Assembly: GCA_963920635.1 (NCBI GenBank) | Contig: OY987302.1 | Location: 43,899,500 to 43,963,499 of the forward strand | Length of the DNA stretch: 64,000 nucleotides | Direction of reading: 5' to 3' | Origin: Pseudeuparius sepicola | Lineage: Eukaryota; Arthropoda; Insecta; Coleoptera; Anthribidae | In this document: positions 54,701-62,329 of the stretch, piece after piece | Layout of the letters: the number at the start of each line of letters is the position of its first letter | Numbering within the stretch: position 1 is the stretch's first letter | The notes under the pieces: model-generated | The model's database searches: none | Told to the model about the DNA's origin: nothing | Seen by the model: only the letters and a program-made list of their open reading frames with translations | Translations under genes and position numbers: made by a program

Positions 54701-57700
54701 ATTCCAGAGCACTCCTGATCAGTATAAAGTTTAATAGAAATTCAGAATTTTAAGATGGCTCAGAGAAAAATACCCTGTATATTTTTGTAGTAAATCTTTT
54801 CACACCAACATTTTGAGTGGTCCTGTTGACCATGCAACTGTTTTGAAGGGATTCCATGGCACACTTGGTTCGCCAGATGTCTTTAAAATTCCTATTTTGC
54901 TCAACTTTAACACGGTGTAGAACCGAACACCTTCTACATTTTTTGTTCAAATTTAGTATATGGGGGTTTTGGGGTGTCCTTATTAACGCTGCTGTGTCAG
55001 ATTTTAAATAAAAAATTGCTAAATGGTTTTTGTGAAAATCGGGGTATAAAAAAAATCGTGGCCCTCCCTGGATTTGCATTTTGACAAAAGTAAAAACGTC
55101 AAAAGAAGCGTTTTTTGAAGACCTTTCGAACAAAAAAAGGTTTTTGAAAATATCTCACAAAATACATTTTTTATCGATTTGGGGTGTCCTGATTAAGGCT
55201 GTTAAGGAGAACACACTACGGTGTTCCAGGCGGAGCTGTTTGCCATTATGCTGGGGGCGGAGGAATCACTCAAACTCCAGGTCGAGAGGAGCGAGGTGAC
55301 CTTCTACTCCAACAGCAAAGCAGCCCTTCTAGCGCTGCGAGCAAACCGCACCACATCTCCTCTGGTGGAGGAATGTCGAGCGAGTTTGCTTAAACTGGTG
55401 GCCGCAGGGAATAAGGTGACTCTGTCCTGGGTGCCCGGGCATTCGGGCATCGAGGGAAATGAGACCGCCGACCTCTTGGCCAGGGAGGGATCCATAAGCA
55501 GGCCGATGGGACCAGAACCCCTTTTGGGGATCGCCCCTCGGGTAGCGAATGGAGTCTTGGACGAGTGGCTGCAGAGCAGATTCGTCGAGGAATGGCTCAG
55601 AGCTCCAGGGATGAGGCAGGCGAGGCTCATGATCCGTGGGCCATCGCCTGCCTTGTCCCGGGAATTGCTGGGTCTGCCAAGAAACGAGATTAAGGGTTTG
55701 GTGAGGGTCCTCACTGGGCACTGTCGCCTAGCCCGCCACCTACACCTCATTGGGGTGGAGGAGGAGCGGGAATGCAGATGGTGCCTAGAAGAAGAGGAGA
55801 CCCCCCACCACCTAGTAACAGGGTGCCCTGCGCTCGACAGGGTCAGATTCGAGTCCTTCGGCATGGCTAGGCTGTGCGATGAGGACGTGTATGGTGTCAG
55901 GATGGGAGCGCTGCGGGCCTTCATTAAGAAGGCCGGTATGCTGGCTGCCCTGTGATGTCGGCCGTGGGTGCACAATGGGCCCATGGAGGTTCGCGCCAGG
56001 CTGATCAGAGGCGGCCACCCCTTAATTTGATGATGATGATGATAAGGCTGTTGTGTCAGATTTAAAATAAAAAAATCGCTAAATGGTTTTTGTGAAAATC
56101 GGGGTATAAAAAAAATCGTAGCCGTCCCTGGATTTGCATTTTGACAAAAGTAGAAACGTCAAAAGAAGTGTTTTTCGAAGACCTTTCGAACAAAAAAAGG
56201 TTTTTGAAAATATCTCACAAAATACATTTTTTATCGATTTATATACACTTAAAAGTAGACACCCTGTAGATCATTTTTTGCATGCACCCACATGCAAATG
56301 AGCTTGTGTTCGAATTTATTTATGTATTTAAGTGCACAAGTAAGTTTTTTTTACGAGAAGAACCACCCAACTAGATGCCATTACTATAAAATCAGCGAAT
56401 GTCATTAATTGGGGGCATGACCAATGTAAAGTAGGCGTTCCAATGTATCCGTAGTCAACACGTGTCCATCCAGATCCAGTCCTTTCTCATGCCTCCCTGC
56501 TTGCGTTTATAGTCGGTTCCAGTTCCACTGACCCAACTTTTATATGCATGTTCATCCGGGTCTGGTCCCGAAAGGGTTAAAATGACTTCTTCGTCGGATG
56601 ATGATTCCGATGAAGTCAACAACTAAATGAACTCCATTACATCCAGATATGAATTAAATAGAACAAGACAGTTTAAACACAAGAATTAATTGGAAAAGGC
56701 AATGTGTGGTGCGTTGATATGGCCACCGCAGGTCAGATTCTGTGTGGGAGGCTATGGTCCAGGCAATGTGCTGTGCGATGGGCGGTGCTCCATTGTGGCC
56801 GCCGCTCAAGATCATTGAAATTGTATAACAGCTGAGTGTAGGACTATCAGCAGGGAGACCTTTCAAAAAGTTCATGAAGAATTTGAACATCTATTATTGC
56901 AGGGGCAGCAAGGGGGAATATTTTGAACAATTTCAATAATTTATTACTTAAATGAGTTATTCTGGATAATTCATTTCATTCATTTATTTGTGTTTCTTTG
57001 AATCAAAACTCCTCCCAAATGAGATGACACTTGAACCACCATTCTCAATGAAGTATCTTCGAGAATGTAACCGTTTCATTTTTAAATTCCTTTCTAGACT
57101 ATAATTTCGTCAATCGTGCTGGAAGCGGAAAAGCTTTCTCTACAACCAGCGCTACACATATTTAATTTTGCATAAAGTCTGCTTATTTTTTGAGTTTTCA
57201 AGAGTGTTTTCCAGTCAATTTCTAAGAATGTAATGTACAATACAAAACACATTTGCGTTGACTGACGTATTAATAAAGACTGCTCAGGGCTGCCATGTTT
57301 GACAGTTCTCTGGCTCTCCATGCGCTTCCCGGAAACAAAATACAATGCAAAATACATTGTTGACCATAGGGGCCATCTACTTTCCAGGACATGAAACTAT
57401 AGCCGTGAGAAGTTTTATTAATACGTCAGCCAACGACATTTGTTTAGAAGAAATATGTGGTTTGACATGTATAATTTTTAATCAGCAATGACTTTTTAGG
57501 TACCCGGTATCTGAACTACAAACATAAAATAGGTACCTATAATTGTGACTAGATTGGGAAGAAATGTAGATATTGTAGGAACAGCTTTTTTAAATGTGCG
57601 TAAAAGCTGTATTATGTGGGTACCTACCTAATGTGCCTATAATAATTAGTATATTACTAGTTTTTAGGATGGAAATGTATTTATGACCTCGGATATGACT

Positions 57701-58642
57701 AAACGATAGATGGCAAAGGAATGACTAAACAACGAGTTTGACTTTGTCATTGGTATTAATATTAGAAAGTGGCTATTTATATATGAAAGTCGACATTCGG
57801 ACAAAAATAGGGGATAGCCAAAATTTCAAGAAAATCGGGGGTGATTTACAGCGCCGAACGTCGGGTGAAAATAGGGAGTACATAGCCAAAATTTCAAGAA
57901 AATTGGGGGTGGGTTACGCCATTGGAAATAATTACCACTTCTTTTTTCATACGGCAGTGCGTTACTGCCGACTGCCACAATATGGTGCGAATGTCCCCTT
58001 CTTTTTTATATGGCAGTGCCTATCCCCCAAATTAAATCTACGTCCAAAGAAGTCACGTGACTCAACTTGCTAATGAGAGCACAAGACGTATACCGACTTT
58101 TATATACGTCGGACATATAAATAGCCACTGCCTTAATATTAACTCTAACGTCTATCTAACACAGTACATAACACAGCATTATTCTTACCTGACATACTTT
58201 AATTGCTTCATAAATATTAGAGACTAACGCTGGATTATCCATTGGGACAAGAATAATTTCTGAAGTGCTTGAATCAGATTCCTCATCACTGTCATCATTA
58301 TTACTCTGTCGTTGTTGCTGTTGTCCTGGCATGGATATTTGCCCATCAATCATAATGTATATGCAGTCTTGGGGATAAACATTAGCATCTTTCGCAATGG
58401 CATGTAATGAAATGTTTTGGTAGCCTATGGAGAATCCAGCATTGTCAGGGCCTTCCCAACAAAGCGTACTATATAACAAAATCATTAATTCTACAACTTA
58501 AATGATAGATATATGCCGATTACCTTTCACTGACAAAGAGTGTTCCAACACCGAGATCATTTTTATCTAGAACAGCTCGTACATTTTTCTGTTCGCACGT
58601 TACATTAGATTCTGGATGCCGAAACGAGTTTATAATAACCAT
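39797..58642 (-). CDS. icln: icln (pICln/CLNS1A), Sm-protein assembly chaperone
   Basis: pICln is the methylosome subunit that holds Sm proteins for SMN-mediated snRNP assembly in the cytoplasm. Minus-strand exons are 58642-58524, 58468-58189, 50430-50307 and 39897-39797. All junctions are GT-AG and phases agree (119+280+124+101 = 624 nt, 207 aa). Exons 1-2 encode the PH-like fold: GVGTLFVSE, CWEGPD, FSIGYQNISLHAIAKD (human has SLEYPTISLHALSRD), YIMIDG, then an acidic loop and an EIILVPMDNPALVSNIYEAI helix ending VCQ. Exon 3 is acidic (ELNPDPADVDDEDDD; human ALHPDPEDEDSDDY). The last exon reads LESISRRMHRNVDI and ends EDFEDAD. The usual TFYTYEEG segment between exons 3 and 4 was not found, so either it has been lost or one exon escaped me. 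Introns 2 (7.8 kb) and 3 (10.4 kb) are full of transposons. Confidence 0.9.
40583..41106. mobile_element. hAT MITE with perfect 8-bp TSD, in icln intron 3
   Basis: The ends CAGGGTTGAGATGAATTAAA and the inverted TCATGATTTTTATCAACCCTG enclose 524 bp. ATGAGGGT flanks both sides exactly (40575-40582 and 41107-41114). CAGGGTTG termini with ATCATGATTT and 8-bp duplications are characteristic of insect hAT MITEs. It has no coding capacity. Confidence 0.92.
41115..42860. other. icln intron 3 sequence, no element identified
   Basis: This is AT-rich intronic sequence. A GC-richer patch at 42450-42670 (TTCCCGGTCCCCCGAAAAATC) has no recognisable similarity. No coding frame is supported. Confidence 0.4.
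42861..43084. repeat. Interspersed GC-rich repeat, copy 2
   Basis: Same family as 2255-2503. It lacks the expanded GCTTACGCC units of that copy, having GCCGTCCCTTACGCC instead. It starts GGCCAACCTAACAGCGCCGA and ends near GATTTCAAAGGCCGCACGTG. Confidence 0.65.
43215..43395. mobile_element. ~182-bp MITE family with 7-bp TSD, copy 2
   Basis: Ends CGTTGACTGATATAATATTA and TAAATACGTCAATCAACG. Flanking CCACAAG is exact on both sides (before 43215 and after 43395), a 7-bp target duplication. The interior is homologous to copies 1 and 3. Confidence 0.9.
43457..45640 (-). mobile_element. pogo/jerky-like DNA transposon, decayed
   Basis: The termini carry TGGGGTAAGGTCGGAC (43457) and, inverted, CCGATCTTACCCCA (ends 45639), with related subterminal GGGGTAAG motifs at 43518, 45435 and 45615. 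A transposase relic in several frames fills 43700-45310 on the minus strand. It lies in icln intron 3, in the same orientation as the gene. The exact ends and target duplication were not resolved. Confidence 0.75.
43700..45313 (-). pseudogene. pogo/jerky-like DDE transposase, frameshifted
   Basis: On the minus strand, order N to C: 45313-45044 has the HTH-CENPB-type core (KWGFGLSRKEV, then KLSIKKPQAVEYSRKKMTDPF). Next, ~45030-44820 has NLDETSLSIDP, the first catalytic Asp region. Then 44810-44532 has LLFLIYDGHSTY, the second catalytic Asp region, and VVTLAQENGI. Finally 44400-43700 has an acidic linker and the C-terminal module (NAWVLVKYCSKKIIYVGKIV; WPKTDDID after a frameshift at ~43820). 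The breaks between these segments, plus the stop near 45017, show that it is inactive. Similar modules occur in many insect tigger/jerky-like proteins. Confidence 0.85.
45641..46819. other. icln intron 3 sequence, AT-rich, no element identified
   Basis: This is A-rich sequence without a supported coding frame. GGGTACCTAAT (46021) and ATTAGGTACCC (46072-46082) form an 11-bp inverted pair ~40 bp apart, possibly a tiny element. Confidence 0.35.
46820..47072. mobile_element. 253-bp MITE ending CAGTGGCGCACCCAG (hAT-like)
   Basis: The ends CAGTGGCGCACCCAG and CTGGGTGCGCCACTG are perfect inverted 15-mers. The flanks ATCATGTA and TCCATGTA match at 6 of 8 positions, consistent with an aged hAT duplication. 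Inside are runs of G and C near both ends and a short inverted AGGGTTCCTTAAAGGAACCCT (~46920). Confidence 0.85.
47814..47907. repeat. Palindromic hairpin element (~94 bp)
   Basis: TAAAATGAAGTTTTTCAGGAC pairs with GTCCTGAAAAATTTCATTTA, then GCTGTTTCCGGAC pairs with GTCCGGAATAGC around a GAGGCGTTAGCTGA loop. It is a single long hairpin in icln intron 3. Confidence 0.85.
48055..48510 (-). pseudogene. hAT (ZMYM1-like) transposase fragment, frameshifted
   Basis: The minus strand reads FANTRWECLIKAVRPL, then FLQEISKFQF, and after a frameshift HDILSKVDIVSKLLQN and HCVEALKNLN. These are the conserved central blocks of ZMYM1-type hAT transposases. GCCGCCCCTG near the left limit (48060) and GACCGCCCCTG at 48496-48506 look like related termini. 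The gaps and shifts make it a dead fragment. Confidence 0.8.
48523..49796 (-). mobile_element. Second pogo-like element relic
   Basis: The ends AGGGTGACTTCGGACAC (48523) and GTGTCCGAATTCACCCT (ends ~49795) are inverted. GACTTCGGACA is repeated subterminally (48592). The minus strand retains an N-terminal DNA-binding start, MRTYRKMLGGRSYRNYNSDK and KKAVRDVN (49429-49320), typical of psq/CENPB-type pogo transposases, then shifts frame. The catalytic part is missing. Confidence 0.75.
49797..50306. other. icln intron 3 sequence, no element identified
   Basis: This is AT-rich intronic sequence directly downstream (in gene sense) of icln exon 3. No coding frame or repeat was recognised. Confidence 0.35.
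50601..52324. mobile_element. Large fold-back element in icln intron 2
   Basis: Two arms of about 400 bp (50601-51030 and 51950-52324) are inverted copies: ATATCTCGTTTATCGTGTTA and AACGAGAT at the outer ends; TAAGTAGTCCGC / GCAGACTACTTAA; TGGCAATGCCGCGC / TGGCAATGCCA inverted; ATTGAGCAAAATAGGAAT / ATTTTGCTCAATTT. The arms are related to those at 53994-56269. The ~900-bp centre contains the second copy of the CAAAGTTTACAGAAT palindrome. An (AAT)5 run interrupts the right arm at ~52069. Confidence 0.8.
52950..53190 (+). pseudogene. PIF/Harbinger (HARBI1-like) transposase fragment
   Basis: The plus strand reads LKPYPFRNITEKQNIFNYRL, then RARRVVENAFGILANRF and RVF, which is the C-terminal DDE_4 signature of Harbinger transposases (the Glu in VVENAFG is the third catalytic residue). 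Upstream and downstream frames are broken and no inverted termini were recognised. It lies in icln intron 2, antisense to the gene. Confidence 0.85.
53279..53346. repeat. Repeat 'GTTCGGCCCTACGTCACAAC', uninterrupted copy
   Basis: TTGGTCGTATATTCACGAGCC through GAGTTGTGACGTAGGGCC to AACATTCGCTGAACAAACT. It is the inverted, uninterrupted counterpart of the sequence flanking the MITE at 17403-17871. A third copy is at 18604-18665. Confidence 0.75.
55204..56042 (+). mobile_element. 5'-truncated non-LTR retrotransposon (LINE) with TSD
   Basis: The insertion is 839 bp, strikingly GC-rich, inside AT-rich DNA. It ends in a (TGA)n-like tail (TTGATGATGATGATGA) and is flanked by TAAGGCTGTT at 55194-55203 and 56043-56052, a 10-bp target duplication. 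Only the 3' end of ORF2 is present, as expected from incomplete reverse transcription. The composition and intact frame suggest a recent insertion. Confidence 0.92.
55221..55955 (+). pseudogene. RNase H domain and C-terminal zinc-knuckle-like region of LINE ORF2
   Basis: The frame is open for 244 codons to the stop at 55953-55955. RNase H landmarks: QAELFAI with the catalytic Glu, FYSNSKAALLAL, SWVPGHSGI and GNETADLLAR with the final Asp. In the usual TDSQAAL motif the catalytic Asp is replaced by Asn here (YSNSKAAL), so the domain is probably inactive. A C-terminal CRWCLEEEETPHHLVTGCPA follows, the CCHC cluster seen after RNase H in Jockey/I-type LINEs. The reverse transcriptase and endonuclease are missing through 5' truncation. 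The overlapping minus-strand ORFs are shadows. Confidence 0.9.
56270..57255. other. icln intron 2 sequence, no gene seen
   Basis: No coding frame is supported. At ~56700-56810 the words GGCAATGTGTGGTGCG and GGCAATGTGCTGTGCG are repeated about 65 bp apart, each followed by ATATGGCCACCGC / TTGTGGCCGCCGC, so a short decayed duplication is present. Confidence 0.4.
57256..57435. mobile_element. ~182-bp MITE family with 7-bp TSD, copy 3
   Basis: Ends CGTTGACTGACGTATTAATA and TATTAATACGTCAGCCAACG. It is flanked exactly by ACATTTG on both sides. The interior GACAGTTCTCTGGCTC and ATACAATGCAAAATACATTG match copy 1. It lies in icln intron 2. Confidence 0.92.
57757..58143. mobile_element. MITE with internal direct repeats, in icln intron 2
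   Basis: The ends TTAATATTAGAAAGTGGCTATTTATAT (57757) and ATATAAATAGCCACTGCCTTAATATTAA (58142) are inverted. Inside, GCCAAAATTTCAAGAAAAT is directly repeated at ~57818 and ~57885, and CTTCTTTTTTATATGGCAGTGC-type blocks at ~57951 and ~57998. The 111-codon ORF spans these repeats and has no similarity. Confidence 0.7.
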
Positions 58643-59065
58643 TTTCTCCACAGAAACAGGAAAATTTAATAGGATTCAAAAATAAAATATTTTTACTGTG
58701 GTTCTGCAACATAAAAGAAAAATACACAATTTTAACTAATTCTGAATTCAAATCGATATATAGAGCTACTTCTATACTAAAAGCAGAGAACAAGGATTGT
58801 TCTCTGCTAAAAGTCTATAATAACTTTTAATTACAAACCTTTCTGACTTTCTTGCAGCGTTTTCAAACAGAAGTAATTTACCACGGAAAATATACAACCA
58901 TTACAAACTAACCTAAAACAACTCACAACAAAGCTCACAAACGTCAAAACTCCTTCTTCTTCCTCTCTGTTTGAGCCACTAAGTTTAGGAACTTTGGGCT
59001 GGTAGAACTATTATTAGCTCTGAGGCCTGTGTTACCAACAATAGTTCTGAACCAGTTCTAACGAA

Positions 59066-59617
59066 TCAGAATCAGAGAAATGAAGTAGGAGAACGAGTTT
59101 TGACTTGTGCGCATCCTATTTCAGGGCAAATCATTGAATAAGGAATTCGTATTAATCAATGGGCAAATTTAATGGCCGCCATATTGTCCTCACGTTGACG
59201 TTTGCAGTTTGTCCTCAGAGTGTGCAGTACCAAGCTGTAAGAATTATAAGTCTAGGAGACCTCCGCGAGTATCATTTTTTCGGTAGGTTTAGTAAAAACA
59301 ATCGCCGAAATTTTGGGCACCATAGGCGCGCATCTGTATACTTTCAATGACTGAATATGTGGTTAAAAATTCTTCACTTAGGGTCTGATTGGACTTTAAG
59401 TCCAAATAAAATTGTTTGTTCAAAAGATTTTGCTGCTGATGCCTTTACTGTGCATCGTGGCGAACGAGGACAAAGACCTCTAAAAGAGTCTGCAGTGCCA
59501 AGTCTGTTAACAATGATACGCCCATGGATGAAGTTGGTTTAATATGGCCGCCACTATTATTAGGCAGTTCGCGCAGCTTGTAGCGTATTAATCTACTCCA
59601 TTTCTCTGATCAGAATG
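59066..59617 (+). mobile_element. Non-autonomous P-like element carrying a THAP exon relic
   Basis: The ends CAGAATCAGAGAAATGAAGTAG (~59066) and CTACTCCATTTCTCTGATCAGAAT (ends ~59617) are inverted. Just inside, AATGGCCGCCATATTG and ATGGCCGCCACTATT occur. The content includes a decayed THAP domain, the DNA-binding domain of P-element transposases, so a P-element origin is inferred. The target duplication was not resolved. Confidence 0.6.
59218..59540 (+). pseudogene. Degenerate THAP domain
   Basis: TGT GCA GTA CCA AGC TGT at 59220 reads CAVPSCKNYKSRRPPRVSFFR, the THAP zinc-binding start (C-x4-C). After a frameshift or lost splice, SKNNRRNFG and MWLKILHLGSDWTLSPNKIV follow, then CSKDFAADAFTV, the CxxH-like third site with Asp in place of the usual His. 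It ends PLKESAVPSLL, the THAP AVPTLF-type ending. Several breaks show that it is not functional. Confidence 0.75.
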
Positions 59618-59618
59618 C

Positions 59619-59780
59619 AAAACGGCCCTCGTAAAATAAACTGGACCGCCATTGGGCCCTTGTCCCTCCACCAATTCTTAACCAACCGGCAGAGGGCGCT
59701 GGCGCCTGCCTGGATAGCCACCATATTGTGTGCATTCTAGGTGATTTAGAGTGCATTCTAGGGGAAAAGCGAAATTTGTA
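59619..59780. mobile_element. Truncated copy of the CGGCCCTCGTAAAATAAACT MITE
   Basis: It matches 9304-9445 closely (GCCCTCGTAAAATAAACTGG, GACCGCCATTGGGCCC, TGTCCCTCCACCAAT, GGGGAAAAGCGAAATTTGT). It has a local 20-bp duplication (GTGCATTCTAGGTGATTTAGA then GTGCATTCTAGG) and no right end. Confidence 0.75.
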
Positions 59781-60159
59781 TTAGATGGCTGATAACCGGT
59801 TTAGAACATTAAATTGAGAAGTAGATGGAAGGAGTGTAGAGAGAGAAACTGGCAGCCAAACTTGAGTAAGTGAAATAGTAAATAAATCAGCTGATTCCGG
59901 CAAAAACCACATAACACAAAAGAGGTGTTTGCCCTAACTTTTTTTGTGCCCTGTGCTTCAAACGAGATCCGTTGTCAAATGTCATTTTAATTTTCCTTCT
60001 GTCCCAAGTCCAAATACGAATAGGAGTAATTATTGTATTATTTATATTTGATTTGAGTGCGTGTCGTGGTGGCATTTTCGTATAAAACGGCGTTGAGTTT
60101 TCTTAGTTGGTGTTTGGTTTAATATTATTTTTAGATCGGAGAGAAAATTTAGTTTAGCT

Positions 60160-60480
60160 ATGTGGCTATATTCTCTCTGTTTCGTTGTAAATTACAAAAA
60201 AGAGGATCAACTTCTGTTGTGTACTTTGGATGTATGTACCAAACGGGGCGGAAAGAATAAGAAGAGTGGGGTTTCTTTTCATTCGTAAGTCTTAAAAATC
60301 TTTGCTAATAACTTTGCAGTTTTCCAAGAGATAAGGTGATATTAGAGACAAGTGGATTGCAGCTATAAAAAGGAAAAATTTTGTACTGTCTCAAGTATTT
60401 ACTTGAATTTGTAGTCAACAATTTATTGAAAGCAATTTCATAGAGAATTTTGGGCAGCGCAAACTTAAAAAGTATGTACC
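60160..60480 (+). pseudogene. Second THAP-domain relic, two exons
   Basis: Exon 60160-60284 opens with ATG (MWLYSLCFVVN) and reads CTLDVCTKRGGKNKK, then SGVSFHS, up to a GTAAGT donor. After an acceptor (TTTGCAG, 60319) the frame continues FPRDKVI in phase, giving VSFHSFPRDK, the THAP signature. A frameshift near 60340 follows, after which IRDKWIAAIKRKNFV, then CSQQFIESNFIENFG, continue the domain. It lies between the divergent icln and UPF2 genes. It could be the ruined 5' end of a THAP gene or a P-element remnant. Confidence 0.65.
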
Positions 60481-61559
60481 TAATTACTACAGTTTTTTAT
60501 TTTCCAAGTCATGATAGAAACTTTATCAAGGGAAAAACTGGCAAAATATTGTGCTAATGAACCTAGCTTTTCGTAGTCAAAGATGTAATTAATCTTGAGG
60601 TTCTGGTCCCTTTAATAAGGTAATTATTTGTAATTCTTTTTGTTATGCCTAAACGTTAAACATTATATAAAAATATGTAAAAGCTACCTGTCTTACATGT
60701 TTTTCCTATTAAATTGAATTTTAAAATTAATTAATCAGTTAAGATAAGTAATTAAAGTTGAAAATGTATACCTTATCCTAGATATTTTGTCGCTTTTATT
60801 TTAAAATAAACTTATTTTGGAATTTGTATTTTATTTGTCTCATTTTACTTCCAGGTACATAAAATTGCCATGTAGGTAATTTTTTTAAATCAATTCACTG
60901 CTTTTTCTGTGCAATATTTACATAATTGTGGTTATAGTATAGAAAAATTCTCATTCCTACAAACAAGCCCCGAATTTCGGAATACAGATCATACAATAAA
61001 GTGAATTACGGACATGCCCATTAAATTCACCCATTAATATGCAACATCCCTATATACCTCCTTTGCCTGAATCAGCTGACACGTTCATTGGGCGTCCTTG
61101 TCTTACTTATTGCCGTTTCAAACCTATCTCTCTCTAGAGTTGGCTGCCCCAAACAACAATGAAAGTGGTACCTGTGCGACTTCCATTGTACTTATCAATT
61201 CGATGGTTTAGAACTGTTGATGGAACAAACCCATTGTTGGAATCTTCGAACTTCGAACCTTTGAATAAAGAACAAAAGCTGGAACCCGATTCCCTCTTGG
61301 GATCCTAGACCCAGAAAAAAGAATAAGAAGGAAACTCGAACATGACCTAACCTAATCTTAATGTTTTCTGATTTTAAAACTTGAATGTCACTTTTTGACA
61401 AAACAACTTGAAAAAATCTTGAAAATATTTTTATTATTCAAATATCTTCCAATAGCTTTATCCTTGATCTTAATCCGAATGTATCAAAAATATCATTCCG
61501 TGTGGCAAATGCATTTAGTATTTTTGTTTTTCCACAAATAAATTATAATAACTATTATT
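60481..61559. other. 5' flank of UPF2, presumed promoter and 5' UTR
   Basis: There is no coding frame. This AT-rich sequence leads into the UPF2 ATG. No TATA box or initiator could be assigned with confidence, and no 5' UTR intron was recognised. Confidence 0.35.
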
Positions 61560-62226
61560 ATGGCTGTCACAGAACCTTCGGAGCAAGAAGCTACCAGTGA
61601 GTCCTTAGGGGACAATTTGCCAGAAGAGGCTGAAAAGGAACTCGTAAATTCATACATCAAAGAAATTCAAGATAAATTTAATAAAAAGCATGAACTACGT
61701 TCCACAAATCAAAATGCGCAGAATACTCGTCCGAGCGAAACATATTTTAGCAAATTGGACTCTAGTTTGAAGAGAAATACCGCATTTGTTAAAAAAATCA
61801 AGAACTTCTCATCTATTCACATAGACACATATTTAAAGGATATGGCTGGTTTAAATTTATCAAAATATATATCAGAAGTTGCAGCAGCCATTGTTGAAGC
61901 GAAATTAAAAATGAACGACGTTCCAGCGGCTGTGAAATTGTGTAGTATACTTCACCAGACATACGCAGAATTTTCACAGCATTTATTTGAGAATTGGCAA
62001 AAAATGCTGCCAACAAAACCTGGAGAAAAAATAGGGAACCCAAGCAAGTTGAGAGTAGATATTAGATTTTATGCAGAACTTCTTCAAGTGGGTATATTTT
62101 GCGACAAAAATTCTTTCTCTCTACTTGGCACTGTTTTGACTTCTCTCATTAACATGGACAAAGAAGATCATTTTAATATTTCAATAATACTCAGTTTTTC
62201 TAAGCACTGTGGTGATGATTTTGCAG
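61560..62226 (+). CDS. Upf2: UPF2 (regulator of nonsense transcripts 2), first coding exon
   Basis: UPF2 bridges UPF3 on exon-junction complexes and the UPF1 helicase in nonsense-mediated mRNA decay. This exon gives the first 222 residues. ATG 61560 is the first in frame after an AT-rich leader. The start is shorter than vertebrate UPF2, lacking most of the charged N-terminal extension. HELRSTNQNA at ~50 and LDSSLKRNTAFVKKIK at ~72-87 are signature blocks. The first MIF4G domain then begins: GLNLSKYISEVAAAIVEAKL, KLCSILHQTYAEF, RVDIRFYAELLQVGIF and SFSKHCGDDFAG (human FCRHCGDDIAG). The exon ends G|GTATGT at 62226, phase 1, and the intron leads into satellite DNA to the window edge, so the remaining ~1000 residues are outside. 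The TAA at 62232 is intronic. Confidence 0.96.
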
Positions 62227-62329
62227 GTATGTAAACCAACGTTTGTTTCATATTATACAACACCGGTGTGAAGACAGCCACCGTTTTCAGCCAGCCACCA
62301 ATATACTAGGCGATTCAAACTTAAAAATA

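Larger units (their letters stand above)
53994..56269. mobile_element. Large fold-back element ending TACAGGGTGTCTAC, interrupted by a LINE
   Basis: The left arm from 53994 (TACAGGGTGTCTACTTTTAA) runs to ~54490. The inverted arm runs from ~54745 to 55203 and resumes after the LINE at 56043-56269 (AAAAGTAGACACCCTGTA). Paired landmarks include GAAAGGTCTTCAAAAA / TTTTGAAGACCTTTC, CTCAAGTTGTGG / ACATTTTGAGTGG and GTTGAGCAAAATAGGAATTT. The right arm also holds a second, tandem partial copy (GATTTGCATTTTGACAAAAG at ~55066 and ~56135). The transcript of either strand could form a ~450-bp hairpin. Confidence 0.8.

Noticed and set aside
55304..55984. 226-codon minus-strand ORF
   Set aside because: It is antisense to the LINE RNase H frame, which has clear family motifs; the ORF is a by-product of high GC.
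57738..58073. 111-codon ORF in icln intron 2
   Set aside because: It spans direct repeats inside a TIR-bounded MITE and has no recognisable motif.
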